Source: Chloroflexota bacterium
Lineage (GTDB): Bacteria > Chloroflexota > Dehalococcoidia > UBA2979
Reading direction: 5' to 3'
Assembly: GCA_009843585.1 (NCBI GenBank)
Contig: VYDC01000268.1
Coordinates: forward strand, 1-6,327
Length of the DNA stretch: 6,327 bases
Made by a program: the position numbers and the translations under genes. The notes under the pieces are model-generated. The model did no database searches. It saw only the letters and a program-made list of their open reading frames with translations, and was not told the DNA's origin. This document shows, piece by piece, positions 1-6,295 of this stretch (position 1 is the first letter of the stretch; each line of letters begins with the position of its first letter).

Positions 1-413
1 GCCTCATGCACTGGAACCGCTACGCCGCCGCCAACGACGAGTTCGTGCCGTTCCACATGGAGGCCGCCGCCGGCATCGAGGCGGGTGGGGACGCTGCCTT
101 CGGGATGGGGAACCTGCGCCACACCTACCTGGTGAACGCCGTGCGCGACTGGGCGGGTGACGAGGCGGAGATCCGCGAGGTCGGCTGCCAGTACCGCGCC
201 TTCAACTACCGGGGCGACACCCTCATCTGCTCGGGCCGCGTCGTCGAGGCGAGTGTGGGGCCGGGGCGGGACGGGCCGGTCGGGCTGGTCCGGCTCGAGC
301 TCGCCGTGACGAACCAGGAGGGGGCCGTGGTCTCCCCCGGGCATGCCCTCGTCGCGCTCCCGCTCTCCCGCGAGACCGCCCCGGCGAACGCCGGCGGCGG
401 CGATCGGCTATAA
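1..413 (+). CDS. MaoC-like hot-dog fold dehydratase/hydratase, 5' end cut by window
   Basis: C-terminal 135 residues (counted from the Met at base 6) of a MaoC/R-specific enoyl-CoA hydratase-like protein. The frame is open to the window edge, and the first residues already lie in the conserved core, so the true start is probably upstream. Visible family signs are the NDEFVPFH segment (residues 10-17; D11 and H17 as candidate catalytic Asp/His), a Gly-rich helix start at GMGNLR (33-38), DWAGD (48-52) and GDTLICSGRV (70-79), the usual end of the hot-dog sheet. Family members hydrate trans-2-enoyl-CoA or dehydrate 3-hydroxyacyl-CoA in the cytoplasm. Asp to His spacing is six positions instead of the five in the PhaJ-type DxxPxH motif, so the substrate may differ. 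The gene ends with TAA 30 bases before the amidohydrolase, suggesting one transcript. The fold is fairly secure, the reaction is inferred. Confidence 0.75.
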   Translation, partial: LMHWNRYAAANDEFVPFHMEAAAGIEAGGDAAFGMGNLRHTYLVNAVRDWAGDEAEIREVGCQYRAFNYRGDTLICSGRVVEASVGPGRDGPVGLVRLELAVTNQEGAVVSPGHALVALPLSRETAPANAGGGDRL

Positions 414-431
414 CGCGGAGCGAGCCGTCGC

Positions 432-439
432 GGGAGGTG
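432..439 (+). promoter_or_regulatory. Ribosome binding site of the amidohydrolase gene
   Basis: GGGAGGTG lies just upstream of the GTG at 444, with six bases between GGAGG and the start. It decides the GTG start, and no ATG competes nearby in this frame. Confidence 0.7.
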
Positions 440-443
440 CGCC

Positions 444-1427
444 GTGATCGACAGCCAGATCCATGTCTTCGCGCGAGAGAACCTCCCCGACGGCAACCGG
501 GCGGAGTTCGCGCGCCGCGCCGCACGCTCCCGGCTCCCCTACCGCGACCCGCAGGAGATCCTCCCGCGCGTGGGAAGGGGCACCTGGGATCCTGAGGGCG
601 CGGCCGTGCTGGAGTTCATGGACCAGGCGGGGATCGACCTCGGCGTGAACGCCACCTGCGACTTCGGCCCGTGCTTCGGCGAGGAGGCCGAGTGGGACGG
701 GCTCCGGATCCACGAGCACGCCTACGAGGTGACGCAACTCCACCCCGGGCGGATCGCCTTCCTCTGCGGCGTCGATCCGAGGCGACACGACGCGCTCGAG
801 ATCCTCGATCGCTCGGTGACGGAGTGGGGCGCCGTCGGCTGGCAGTGCTTCCCGGCGAACGGCTACGCCCCGACCGACCCGCTCTGCCTCCGGCTCTTCG
901 AACGCTGCCTCGCGCTCGGCGTCCCCGCCGTGATCCGCACCGGCTCCGGCGACATCGGGCCCTACACCGCCTACTCGCATCCCTACTACCTCGAGGACGT
1001 CGCGCGCCTCTACCGCGACCTGGAGATCATCGACGAGCACGCGGGCGGCGGCCTCGACGGCCTCTGGCGCGAGTCGCTGCTGGTGGCGAGCACCAACCCC
1101 AACGTCTCGCTCGGGCTCGGCCTCTGGCAGGGCGGGGCACTCTTCGGCTCGCCGCGCGCCCCCGACCGCGTCGGCGAGTTCCTGCGAATCCTCCACACCA
1201 TGCGCGAGCAGGTCGGCGCCCACCGGCTGCTCTGGGCCTCCGACTACATGCGCGGCTTCAACGTGGAGCACGCGGTGCGGTGGGCGACGCTCTTCCGGGA
1301 GCTCCCCGACGTCGCCCGCGAGCACGGCTTCGTCTTCGACGCGGACGAGGTGGACCTGATCACCGACCGGAACGCGCGGCGCCTCTTCTCCCTTCCGGCG
1401 ATCGGCGAGGCGGCCGCGACCCCGTGA
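444..1427 (+). CDS. Amidohydrolase-2 family TIM-barrel hydrolase with altered metal site
   Basis: A 327-residue protein of the amidohydrolase-related (Amidohydro_2, ACMSD/LigI-like) family, cytoplasmic, with no signal peptide. Such enzymes hydrolyse lactones or amides, or decarboxylate or hydrate acids in ring-degradation pathways. The N-terminal strand reads DSQIH (3-7), where the usual HxH is QxH (Q5, H7). The strand-5 position, normally a His in a PxxIHTG-like motif, reads VIRTGSG with Arg165. The strand-6 His is kept (EHAGGG, H199), as is the strand-8 Asp (WASDY, D267). Length is normal for the family and no frame damage is seen. Start is GTG 444 with a good ribosome site. The stop overlaps the crotonase start in GTGA, so translation is probably coupled. 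Loss of two ligands suggests a changed or absent metal centre. Family assignment is firm, the substrate unknown. Confidence 0.85.
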   Translation: MIDSQIHVFARENLPDGNRAEFARRAARSRLPYRDPQEILPRVGRGTWDPEGAAVLEFMDQAGIDLGVNATCDFGPCFGEEAEWDGLRIHEHAYEVTQLHPGRIAFLCGVDPRRHDALEILDRSVTEWGAVGWQCFPANGYAPTDPLCLRLFERCLALGVPAVIRTGSGDIGPYTAYSHPYYLEDVARLYRDLEIIDEHAGGGLDGLWRESLLVASTNPNVSLGLGLWQGGALFGSPRAPDRVGEFLRILHTMREQVGAHRLLWASDYMRGFNVEHAVRWATLFRELPDVAREHGFVFDADEVDLITDRNARRLFSLPAIGEAAATP

Positions 1428-2314
1428 CGGACGGCCCCGGACCAGCGGGAGCCCCCGGGGAGGCGCCGCCCCGTTACACGCCGGACGGCGAGCTCGTCCC
1501 GCCTCCCTCGGCCGCCGACGTGCTCTACGAGCCCCAAGGCCCCTTCTGCTGGATCACGCTCAACCGCCCTCTCGTCCTGAACGCCATCGACTGGTCGGTG
1601 CGGCGGCAGCTCGCGCGGGCGATCGAGCAGGCGGGTCGCGACGAGGAGGTGCGCGCCGTCGTCCTGCGCGGGGCGGGCCGCGCCTTCTGCGCGGGCGGCG
1701 ACATGCAGTCCTCCCCCGAGCCCTCGGACGGGGTCGCCACCCCCGGCTTCCTCGAGCTCGTACTCGCGCTGTGGAACCTCGAGAAGCCGGTGATCGCGGC
1801 GGTGCGGGGGCACGCCGTCGGACTCGGGTGCGAGCTCGCCGGCGCCTGTGACCTCGCGGTCGCATCCGAGGATGCGCGCCTCGGGGAGATACAGATCCGG
1901 CACGGCTACCGCCCGCCGGTGCTGATCGCTCCCTTCCTGACGGGGCTGCGGGGGGCGAAGGAGCTGCTCCTGCTCGGAGAGCTCGTCGGGGCGGAGGAGG
2001 CGCTCCGACTGGGCCTGGTCAACCGAGTCGTCCCCGGGGAGCGCCTCGAGGAGGAGGAGGCGGCGCTCGCGCTCCGTCTCGCCGCCCTGCCGGACGCGAC
2101 GGTTAGGCTCAACAAGCTTCTGGTCAACCGTGTCTATGAGCTGGCCGGCTTCCGCGAGGCGCTCGGCTACATGGACGAGCCCGACCTGGCCGCGCTCGGC
2201 GAGGCGACGGGCGCAGACCCGCTCGCGCGCGAGCGGCTCGCCGTGCTGCGAGATCAGGGGTGGCGCGCCTTCGTCGACAGGCGCGACGCCGGCGCGGAGC
2301 CCGGGCGCCCCTGA
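1424..2314 (+). CDS. Enoyl-CoA hydratase/isomerase (crotonase) family protein
   Basis: A 296-residue crotonase-fold protein. The core begins near residue 35 with the WITLNRP strand (43-49). The first oxyanion-hole segment is AGRAFCAGGDM (84-94) and the second is RGHAVGLGCELAGACD (128-143). E137 corresponds to Glu144 of rat enoyl-CoA hydratase. Twenty residues on, where Glu164 (FGxPE) is expected, the sequence is LGEIQI (153-158) with Gln157, so one of the two catalytic acids is missing. The protein binds CoA thioesters and may hydrate, isomerise or hydrolyse them. GTG at 1424 gives a 4-base overlap with the amidohydrolase and a Pro-rich 34-residue N-terminal extension. An in-frame GTG at 1520 would give a more typical 264 residues but has no ribosome site. 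Third-position G/C and the 4-base overlap favour 1424. Family call secure, exact reaction open. Confidence 0.87.
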   Translation: MTDGPGPAGAPGEAPPRYTPDGELVPPPSAADVLYEPQGPFCWITLNRPLVLNAIDWSVRRQLARAIEQAGRDEEVRAVVLRGAGRAFCAGGDMQSSPEPSDGVATPGFLELVLALWNLEKPVIAAVRGHAVGLGCELAGACDLAVASEDARLGEIQIRHGYRPPVLIAPFLTGLRGAKELLLLGELVGAEEALRLGLVNRVVPGERLEEEEAALALRLAALPDATVRLNKLLVNRVYELAGFREALGYMDEPDLAALGEATGADPLARERLAVLRDQGWRAFVDRRDAGAEPGRP

Positions 2315-2407
2315 GGCCGTCCGCCGGGAGGCTGGTGACAGGCGGCGCGGTCGGCGCGATAGTACGGTCGGCGCCGCCGGTCGGCGAGCACGAGGAACGG
2401 GGCGAGC
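2315..2407 (+). promoter_or_regulatory. Intergenic region with candidate promoter and three-copy 9-base repeat
   Basis: This 93-base gap is the largest in the window. GTGACA (2335-2340, five of six matches to TTGACA) is followed after 17 bases by GATAGT (2358-2363, four of six to TATAAT), a plausible sigma-70-type promoter in otherwise very GC-rich DNA. The nonamer CGGTCGGCG occurs at 2348-2356, 2365-2373 and 2378-2386, the first copy inside the spacer and the other two just downstream of the -10. They could be an operator, or simply GC-biased sequence. No convincing terminator (stem plus T-run) is seen. The region may let the LLM-to-M29 block be transcribed separately from the upstream genes. 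Confidence 0.35.
2392..2397 (+). promoter_or_regulatory. Ribosome binding site of the LLM oxidoreductase gene
   Basis: GAGGAA ends ten bases before the ATG at 2408, a slightly long but acceptable spacing. It supports this ATG as the start. Confidence 0.5.
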
Positions 2408-3547
2408 ATGCGCTGGGGCATCTACCTGAACCCGCAGACGCCGGGGCCCGACGACGACGGCCGCATCATCGATGAGGTCCTGGGGCAGACCGACCTCGCC
2501 GAGCAGCTCGGCGCCTCGCACGTCTGGCTCACCGAGCACTACTTCACCGGCTACAACGCCTTCTCGGACCCGATGATGCTGGCGGCGGCGATCACGCAGC
2601 GCAACCACCGCCTGCGCATCGGCTTCTCCGTCACGATCGCGCCCTTCGCCCATCCGATCCGCTTCGTGACCCAGTGCAATCTCCTCGACCGACTCTCCGG
2701 CGGGCGCGTCACCATCGGCGTCGGCGCGGGCAACTCCCCCGACGAATACGCGGGCTGGGGCCTCGATCGCGAGAACCGGCACCAGCGCATGAACGAGCTG
2801 ATGGACGTCGCCGAGCGCGCTTGGGGCGCCGGCTCCGACGGCTTCGACTACGACGGGGAGCACTTCCGCGGCTCGGTGCGCGGCCGCATGATCCCCTCCC
2901 CCGTACAGAGACCGCACCCGCTCATCGCCTATGCGACGGCGACCCCGGAGCGGCTGCGCATGGTCGGGAGCAAGGGCTGGGCGCTGCTGCTCGGCCCACA
3001 GACGGCGGAACTTCTCGCCGCGAGGCTCCACCACTACGTCGCGGGGATGGACGACGCCGGCCTCGGCGAGGAGGAGCGCGCGCGCGCCTGGGGCAACAGC
3101 GCCGTGCTCAGGCAGATCTACGTCGCCGCTCCCGGCGAGGACTGGCGAGAGACGATCCGCCCGGCGATCGAGACCTACGTGCGCAAGAGCGCCCTCGCCA
3201 ACACCGGCATCGACGAGCTCCCCACCGACGACATGGAGCGCCGCGCGGAGCGACTGTCGGAGGTGCAGCTCTTCGCCGGGCAGCCCGAGGAGATCGCGGA
3301 GCGCATCCGGCCCTTCGCCGAACTCGGCGTCGACCAGGTGATGTGCTGGTTCACCTTCGGGCATATGCCGGACGAGCAGGTGCGCGCATCGATCCGGCGC
3401 TTCGCGGAGCAGGTCGCGCCCCGCATCGCGGAGATCGAGCCGGACGAGGGGCTGCTCGAGCGCATCGTCGAGCGCGCCGGGACGGAGACCCGCACCGCCG
3501 CGCAGATCGCGCAGCGCGCCGGGGCGAGGCCCGGCGGCCGCGGCTAG
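2408..3547 (+). CDS. Luciferase-like (LLM class) flavin-dependent oxidoreductase
   Basis: A 379-residue TIM-barrel protein of the bacterial luciferase-like monooxygenase family, using reduced FMN or F420, cytoplasmic. The start MRWGIYLNP is the first barrel strand. WLTEH (40-44) aligns with WLLEH of LuxA, placing H44 at the catalytic His position. IAPFAHPIR (77-85) and LLDRLSGGRVTIGVGAG (92-108) are the characteristic family core; the latter is the typical LLM signature. Length is typical, with a short Arg/Gly/Ala-rich tail (360-379). ATG at 2408 is preceded by GAGGAA. Members oxidise aldehydes, ketones (Baeyer-Villiger), alkanesulfonates or heterocycles. Whether this one uses FMN or F420 cannot be told, since a high-GC actinomycete could use either. 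It lies 14 bases upstream of AtuA and probably supplies the oxygenation step. Confidence 0.9.
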   Translation: MRWGIYLNPQTPGPDDDGRIIDEVLGQTDLAEQLGASHVWLTEHYFTGYNAFSDPMMLAAAITQRNHRLRIGFSVTIAPFAHPIRFVTQCNLLDRLSGGRVTIGVGAGNSPDEYAGWGLDRENRHQRMNELMDVAERAWGAGSDGFDYDGEHFRGSVRGRMIPSPVQRPHPLIAYATATPERLRMVGSKGWALLLGPQTAELLAARLHHYVAGMDDAGLGEEERARAWGNSAVLRQIYVAAPGEDWRETIRPAIETYVRKSALANTGIDELPTDDMERRAERLSEVQLFAGQPEEIAERIRPFAELGVDQVMCWFTFGHMPDEQVRASIRRFAEQVAPRIAEIEPDEGLLERIVERAGTETRTAAQIAQRAGARPGGRG

Positions 3548-3548
3548 C

Positions 3549-3555
3549 GGAGGAG
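3549..3555 (+). promoter_or_regulatory. Strong Shine-Dalgarno placing the AtuA start at ATC 3562
   Basis: GGAGGAG starts two bases after the TAG of the LLM gene and sits six bases before ATC at 3562-3564. No ATG, GTG or TTG occurs in the AtuA frame between the LLM stop and ATG 3610, so this site points to ATC (or possibly ACG at 3568) as the start. Confidence 0.6.
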
Positions 3556-3561
3556 AGGGCC

Positions 3562-4953
3562 ATCGCCACGCGAGCGCCGGACGGGATCGCCTTCCTCGCT
3601 CCGACGGGGATGCTCGGGACGGGCTTCCCCGAGGCCTCGCTGCGGGCGGGGCTCGAGCGTCGCCCGGCCTTCCTCGGCGTCGACGCGGGATCGACCGACC
3701 AAGGGCCGCAGGCGCTCGGCACCGGGGAGCCGTTGCTCTCCAGAGAGGCCATCCGGCGCGACCTCTCGCTGCTGCTGCCGGCCGCGCTGGAGCACGGGAT
3801 ACCGCTGCTCGTGGGATCGGCCGGGCCCTCGGGCTCCGACGACGCGCTCGACGGCCTCTGGAGGGTGCTGCGCGAGGTCGCCCGCGAGCAGGGCCTTCAC
3901 CCGCGCGTCGCCCTCATCCGCGCCGAGCAGCAGGCGGAGCACCTCGCGGGCGAGCTGCGCGCCGGTCGCATCCACCCCCTCGGGGCGGCACCCCCGCTTG
4001 AGGAAGCGACGCTGCGCCGCGCGCGCCGCATCGTCGCGATGATGGGCCCGGAGCCGTACCAGGCGGCGCTCGATCGGGGCGCCGACGTGGTGCTCGCCGG
4101 CCGCTCCACCGACGCCGCTATCTTCGCGGCGCCGCTCCTGCGAGCCGGCGCCGCCCCCGGCCCCGCGTGGCATGCCGGCAAGATCGTCGAGTGCGGCGCC
4201 GCCGCGTCGACGGCGCGAACCGCCCCCGATGGGATGCTCGGACTCGTTGACGACGAGGGCTTCAGCGTCGAGCCGCTGGACCGGGGGATGCGCTGCTCGC
4301 CACTCTCGGTCGCAGCCCACGCGCTCTACGAGACGCCCGACCCGACGCGGCTGATCGAGCCTCCGGGGACGCTCGTCACCTCGGACTGCCGCTACGAGCA
4401 GGCGGAGGACGGGCGCTCCGTCCGCGTCACCGGCAGCGCCTTCGAGCCGGCGCAGCGCTACACGGTCAAGCTCGAGGGGGCGGAGCTCGCCGGCTACCAG
4501 ACGATCGTCCCGGCCGCGGTGCGGGATCCGCTGCTGCTGCGACAGCTCGACGCCTGGACCGACACGCTCCTGGAGAAGATCCGCGAGCGCGCCCGGGGCT
4601 TCCTCGGGGCGGCGCTCGAGCCGGGATCGTGGTCGGTCGCCGTGCGCGTCTACGGACGCGACGGCGCGCTGGGGGCTCTCGAGCCGGAGCGGCGTCTCGA
4701 GGGGCACGAGGCGATGCTGCTCTTCGAGTTCACGGCACCGGAGCAGGCGCAGGCGACGGCGATCGCGAAGAGCGCGGGGCTCCTCGCGATGCACCACCCG
4801 ATCGAGGGGTGGGAGGGCTTCGTGAACGCCGTCGCCTTCCCCTACGCGCCCTACGAGATCGAGCGCGGCGCCGTCTGGCGCTTCTCGCTCAACCACGTCT
4901 GGGAGCTCGCCGACCCGCTCGCGCCCTTCCCCATCGCGCTCGAGGAGCTCTAG
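3562..4953 (+). CDS. AtuA family (DUF1446) protein, acyclic terpene utilisation-like, apparent ATC start
   Basis: A 463-residue (from ATC) member of the AtuA/DUF1446 family. AtuA belongs to the Pseudomonas citronellol/geraniol degradation cluster, where its exact role is not well settled; here it is taken as a probable acyl or hydroxy-acid processing protein of the cytoplasm. Family signs in order are PTGMLGTGFP (14-23), DAGSTDQGP (41-49), VLAGRSTDAA (177-186), WHAGKIVECGA (203-213), GYQTI (311-315), VYGRDGALGALEP (363-375), FPYAPYEIERG (426-436) and SLNHV (442-446). Length is typical for the family. The frame has no ATG/GTG/TTG start between the LLM stop and ATG 3610, and starting at 3610 would delete the first conserved strand. 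A strong ribosome site fits ATC 3562. The stop TAG is 2 bases before the DUF4387 ATG, so the two are translationally linked. Product call firm, start uncertain. Confidence 0.85.
   Translation: MATRAPDGIAFLAPTGMLGTGFPEASLRAGLERRPAFLGVDAGSTDQGPQALGTGEPLLSREAIRRDLSLLLPAALEHGIPLLVGSAGPSGSDDALDGLWRVLREVAREQGLHPRVALIRAEQQAEHLAGELRAGRIHPLGAAPPLEEATLRRARRIVAMMGPEPYQAALDRGADVVLAGRSTDAAIFAAPLLRAGAAPGPAWHAGKIVECGAAASTARTAPDGMLGLVDDEGFSVEPLDRGMRCSPLSVAAHALYETPDPTRLIEPPGTLVTSDCRYEQAEDGRSVRVTGSAFEPAQRYTVKLEGAELAGYQTIVPAAVRDPLLLRQLDAWTDTLLEKIRERARGFLGAALEPGSWSVAVRVYGRDGALGALEPERRLEGHEAMLLFEFTAPEQAQATAIAKSAGLLAMHHPIEGWEGFVNAVAFPYAPYEIERGAVWRFSLNHVWELADPLAPFPIALEEL
4942..4947 (+). promoter_or_regulatory. Ribosome binding site of the DUF4387 gene, inside the AtuA 3' end
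   Basis: GAGGAG within the last AtuA codons lies eight bases before the ATG at 4956. It lets ribosomes finishing AtuA restart immediately on DUF4387, supporting coupled synthesis of the two proteins. Confidence 0.6.
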
Positions 4954-4955
4954 GG

Positions 4956-5309
4956 ATGGCGCGGCTGCACGAGCTCGCGCGGCTGGTGCGCAGCAAGAAC
5001 GCGGGGCCCTTCGCCGTGACCTTCGATCTGATCTTCGACGACCCCTCCACCTTCGAGGCGGTCCGCGACGCCGGAGTCGTGACGCCCGGGCTCTTCGCGA
5101 AGCTCTACGGCGTACCCGAGGAGCAGGTCACGCTCGTCGCCTACACCCCGGCGCTCGCCATCAAGGCGACGATCCCGCGGCCGGTCGCCTCGGGCGACCT
5201 CGCGGACACCGACGTCTTCGGCGCCCAGCTCTACGGACCGCTGGTGGAGCTCGAGGTGCCGGGCGTCGCCGGGCGCGGGGCGCCGGCCGGCGGCGCGGTG
5301 CGGCCCTGA
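4956..5309 (+). CDS. DUF4387 family small protein, AtuA partner
   Basis: A 117-residue protein matching the DUF4387 pattern, found mostly next to, or as a companion of, AtuA-family proteins. Visible conserved blocks are RSKNAGPF (12-19), FDDP (27-30), LFAKLYGVPEE (46-56), PALAIKATIPRP (65-76) and DTDVFGAQ (84-91), followed by a short Gly/Ala-rich tail (103-117). It has no membrane segment, signal peptide or Cys cluster, so I see no metal or iron-sulfur site. The start ATG 4956 lies 2 bases after the AtuA stop with GAGGAG at suitable spacing. By neighbourhood it is probably a small subunit that complexes with AtuA, as in similar clusters. The family has no firmly known biochemical function. 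Family identity is clear, role inferred only from context. Confidence 0.85.
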   Translation: MARLHELARLVRSKNAGPFAVTFDLIFDDPSTFEAVRDAGVVTPGLFAKLYGVPEEQVTLVAYTPALAIKATIPRPVASGDLADTDVFGAQLYGPLVELEVPGVAGRGAPAGGAVRP

Positions 5310-5312
5310 GCC

Positions 5313-5320
5313 GGGAGGGG
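5313..5320 (+). promoter_or_regulatory. Ribosome binding site of the M29/NicX-like gene
   Basis: GGGAGGGG ends six bases before the GTG at 5327 and decides that start. It lies in the 17-base gap after DUF4387. Confidence 0.7.
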
Positions 5321-5326
5321 GCGCGC

Positions 5327-6295
5327 GTGGAGTGGGCGGTCTTCTCGCTCGCCGCGAGGGCGAGCTGGGTGATCCGGGAGATGGCCGCCATCCGGCCCGG
5401 CGAACAGGTGCTCGTCGCGGCCGACTACGCCTCGGACTTCTCGGTGGTCGAGGCGCTCACCGCCGCCGCCGCCGCCGCCGGTGCGGAGACGACGGTCGCG
5501 GTCATGCCGCCGCGGCCGCACGCCGGGGCGCCTGCCTCCCGCGTCATGTGGCACGCGGCGAACGGCGCCGACGTCGTCATCTGCCCGTCCACCACCGTGC
5601 TCCACTTCACGCGCGAGATCCGGCAGGCGCTGACGGAGAAGCGCATCCGGCTCGTCTCCATCTCGATCGGGCGCGACGAGATGCTCCACGGCGCGGGCTC
5701 GGCCGATCCGCAGGAGGTGCGTTCCCTGACGCAGCGCGTCTACGACGTGCTCGCTCCTGCGCGGGAGCTGCGCATCACGTCTGCGAACGGGACCGCGTTC
5801 AGCTGCTCGGTCGAGGGGCGGCTCCCGAACCTCTCCATCGGCCGGGCGGACGAGCCCGGGCGCATCGGGACCTTCCCCTTCGGAGAGGTCCCGCATGCCC
5901 CCATCGAGAGAACCGCCGAGGGAACCGTCGTCTTCGACGGCCCCATGCACACCGTCGGACACCTCAGCGAGCCGGTGCGTTACGAGGTGCGGGCGGGCCG
6001 CGTCGTCGAGGTCGCCGGAGGCGACGAGGCCGAGCTCCTGCGCGGCCTGATCGAGACGACCGAGAACGCCGACGTGATCGGCGAGGTCTCGGTCGGGACG
6101 AACCCCGCCGCTCGCCCCGACGGCGATGTCCAGGAGGCGAAGAAGCGGCTCGGGTGCGTGCACATCGCCGTCGGCGACGCCACCGGGCTCCGCGGGCTCA
6201 CGTGGAGCCCGCTCCACATCGACGGCGTCATCCGCCGCCCGACGGTGTGGGCCGACGACACGCTCGTCGTCGAGGACGGTGCGCTCGCCCTGTGA
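5327..6295 (+). CDS. M29 aminopeptidase-like / NicX-like metalloenzyme
   Basis: A 322-residue protein similar to the M29 (AmpS/PepS, 'leucyl aminopeptidase') fold, which also includes the iron enzyme 2,5-dihydroxypyridine dioxygenase NicX. C-terminal metal-site positions are kept: GEV (E187), IGEVSVGTNP (E253), GCVHIAVGD (H279) and LHIDG (H297, D299). The 66-residue E187-E253 distance equals that between the M29 ligands Glu250 and Glu316 recalled from AmpS. The position expected for the M29 catalytic Tyr (seven after the His) is Thr286, so a true peptidase is doubtful. A 2-His/1-carboxylate dioxygenase or a hydrolase of small substrates is plausible. The N-terminal half resembles an NAD-like alternating fold, with a poly-Ala helix (46-51). 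Start is GTG 5327 with a good ribosome site. It overlaps the next gene by four bases. Family call good, activity inferred. Confidence 0.75.
   Translation: MEWAVFSLAARASWVIREMAAIRPGEQVLVAADYASDFSVVEALTAAAAAAGAETTVAVMPPRPHAGAPASRVMWHAANGADVVICPSTTVLHFTREIRQALTEKRIRLVSISIGRDEMLHGAGSADPQEVRSLTQRVYDVLAPARELRITSANGTAFSCSVEGRLPNLSIGRADEPGRIGTFPFGEVPHAPIERTAEGTVVFDGPMHTVGHLSEPVRYEVRAGRVVEVAGGDEAELLRGLIETTENADVIGEVSVGTNPAARPDGDVQEAKKRLGCVHIAVGDATGLRGLTWSPLHIDGVIRRPTVWADDTLVVEDGALAL
5460..5477 (+). repeat. Perfect CCG triplet tract (6 copies) in the M29-like gene
   Basis: Six CCG units in a row encode the Ala run near residues 46-51. Slippage would change Ala count in multiples of one without a frame shift. 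It is most likely a by-product of GC-rich Ala codons, with no regulatory meaning seen. Confidence 0.8.

Noticed and set aside
671..1423. Upstream extension of the crotonase frame through the amidohydrolase gene
   Set aside because: The translation is Arg/Pro-rich noise; the real protein begins at the GTG in the GTGA overlap.
2369..2376. GGCGCC-centred palindrome in the intergenic gap as a terminator
   Set aside because: The 8-base palindrome has no loop and no T-run, so it is not a convincing intrinsic terminator; GC-rich DNA gives many such matches.
1244..3364. A 706-residue open frame on the minus strand
   Set aside because: It runs antisense across the amidohydrolase, crotonase and LLM genes, is Arg/Ala/Gly-rich low-complexity protein with no recognisable domain, and arises from the extreme third-position GC of the + strand genes.
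2674..3561. Upstream extension of the AtuA frame through the LLM gene
   Set aside because: It is Arg-rich and without homology, and overlaps the well-supported LLM gene. It only shows that no stop codon separates the frames, not that they are fused.
3544..4896. A 450-residue open frame on the minus strand opposite AtuA
   Set aside because: It mirrors a clear AtuA gene, has no family motifs, and its composition is typical of a GC-bias shadow.
5231..6217. A 328-residue open frame on the minus strand opposite the M29-like gene
   Set aside because: The opposite strand carries clear conserved metal-site motifs; this frame shows only Arg/Gly/Pro-rich low-complexity sequence.
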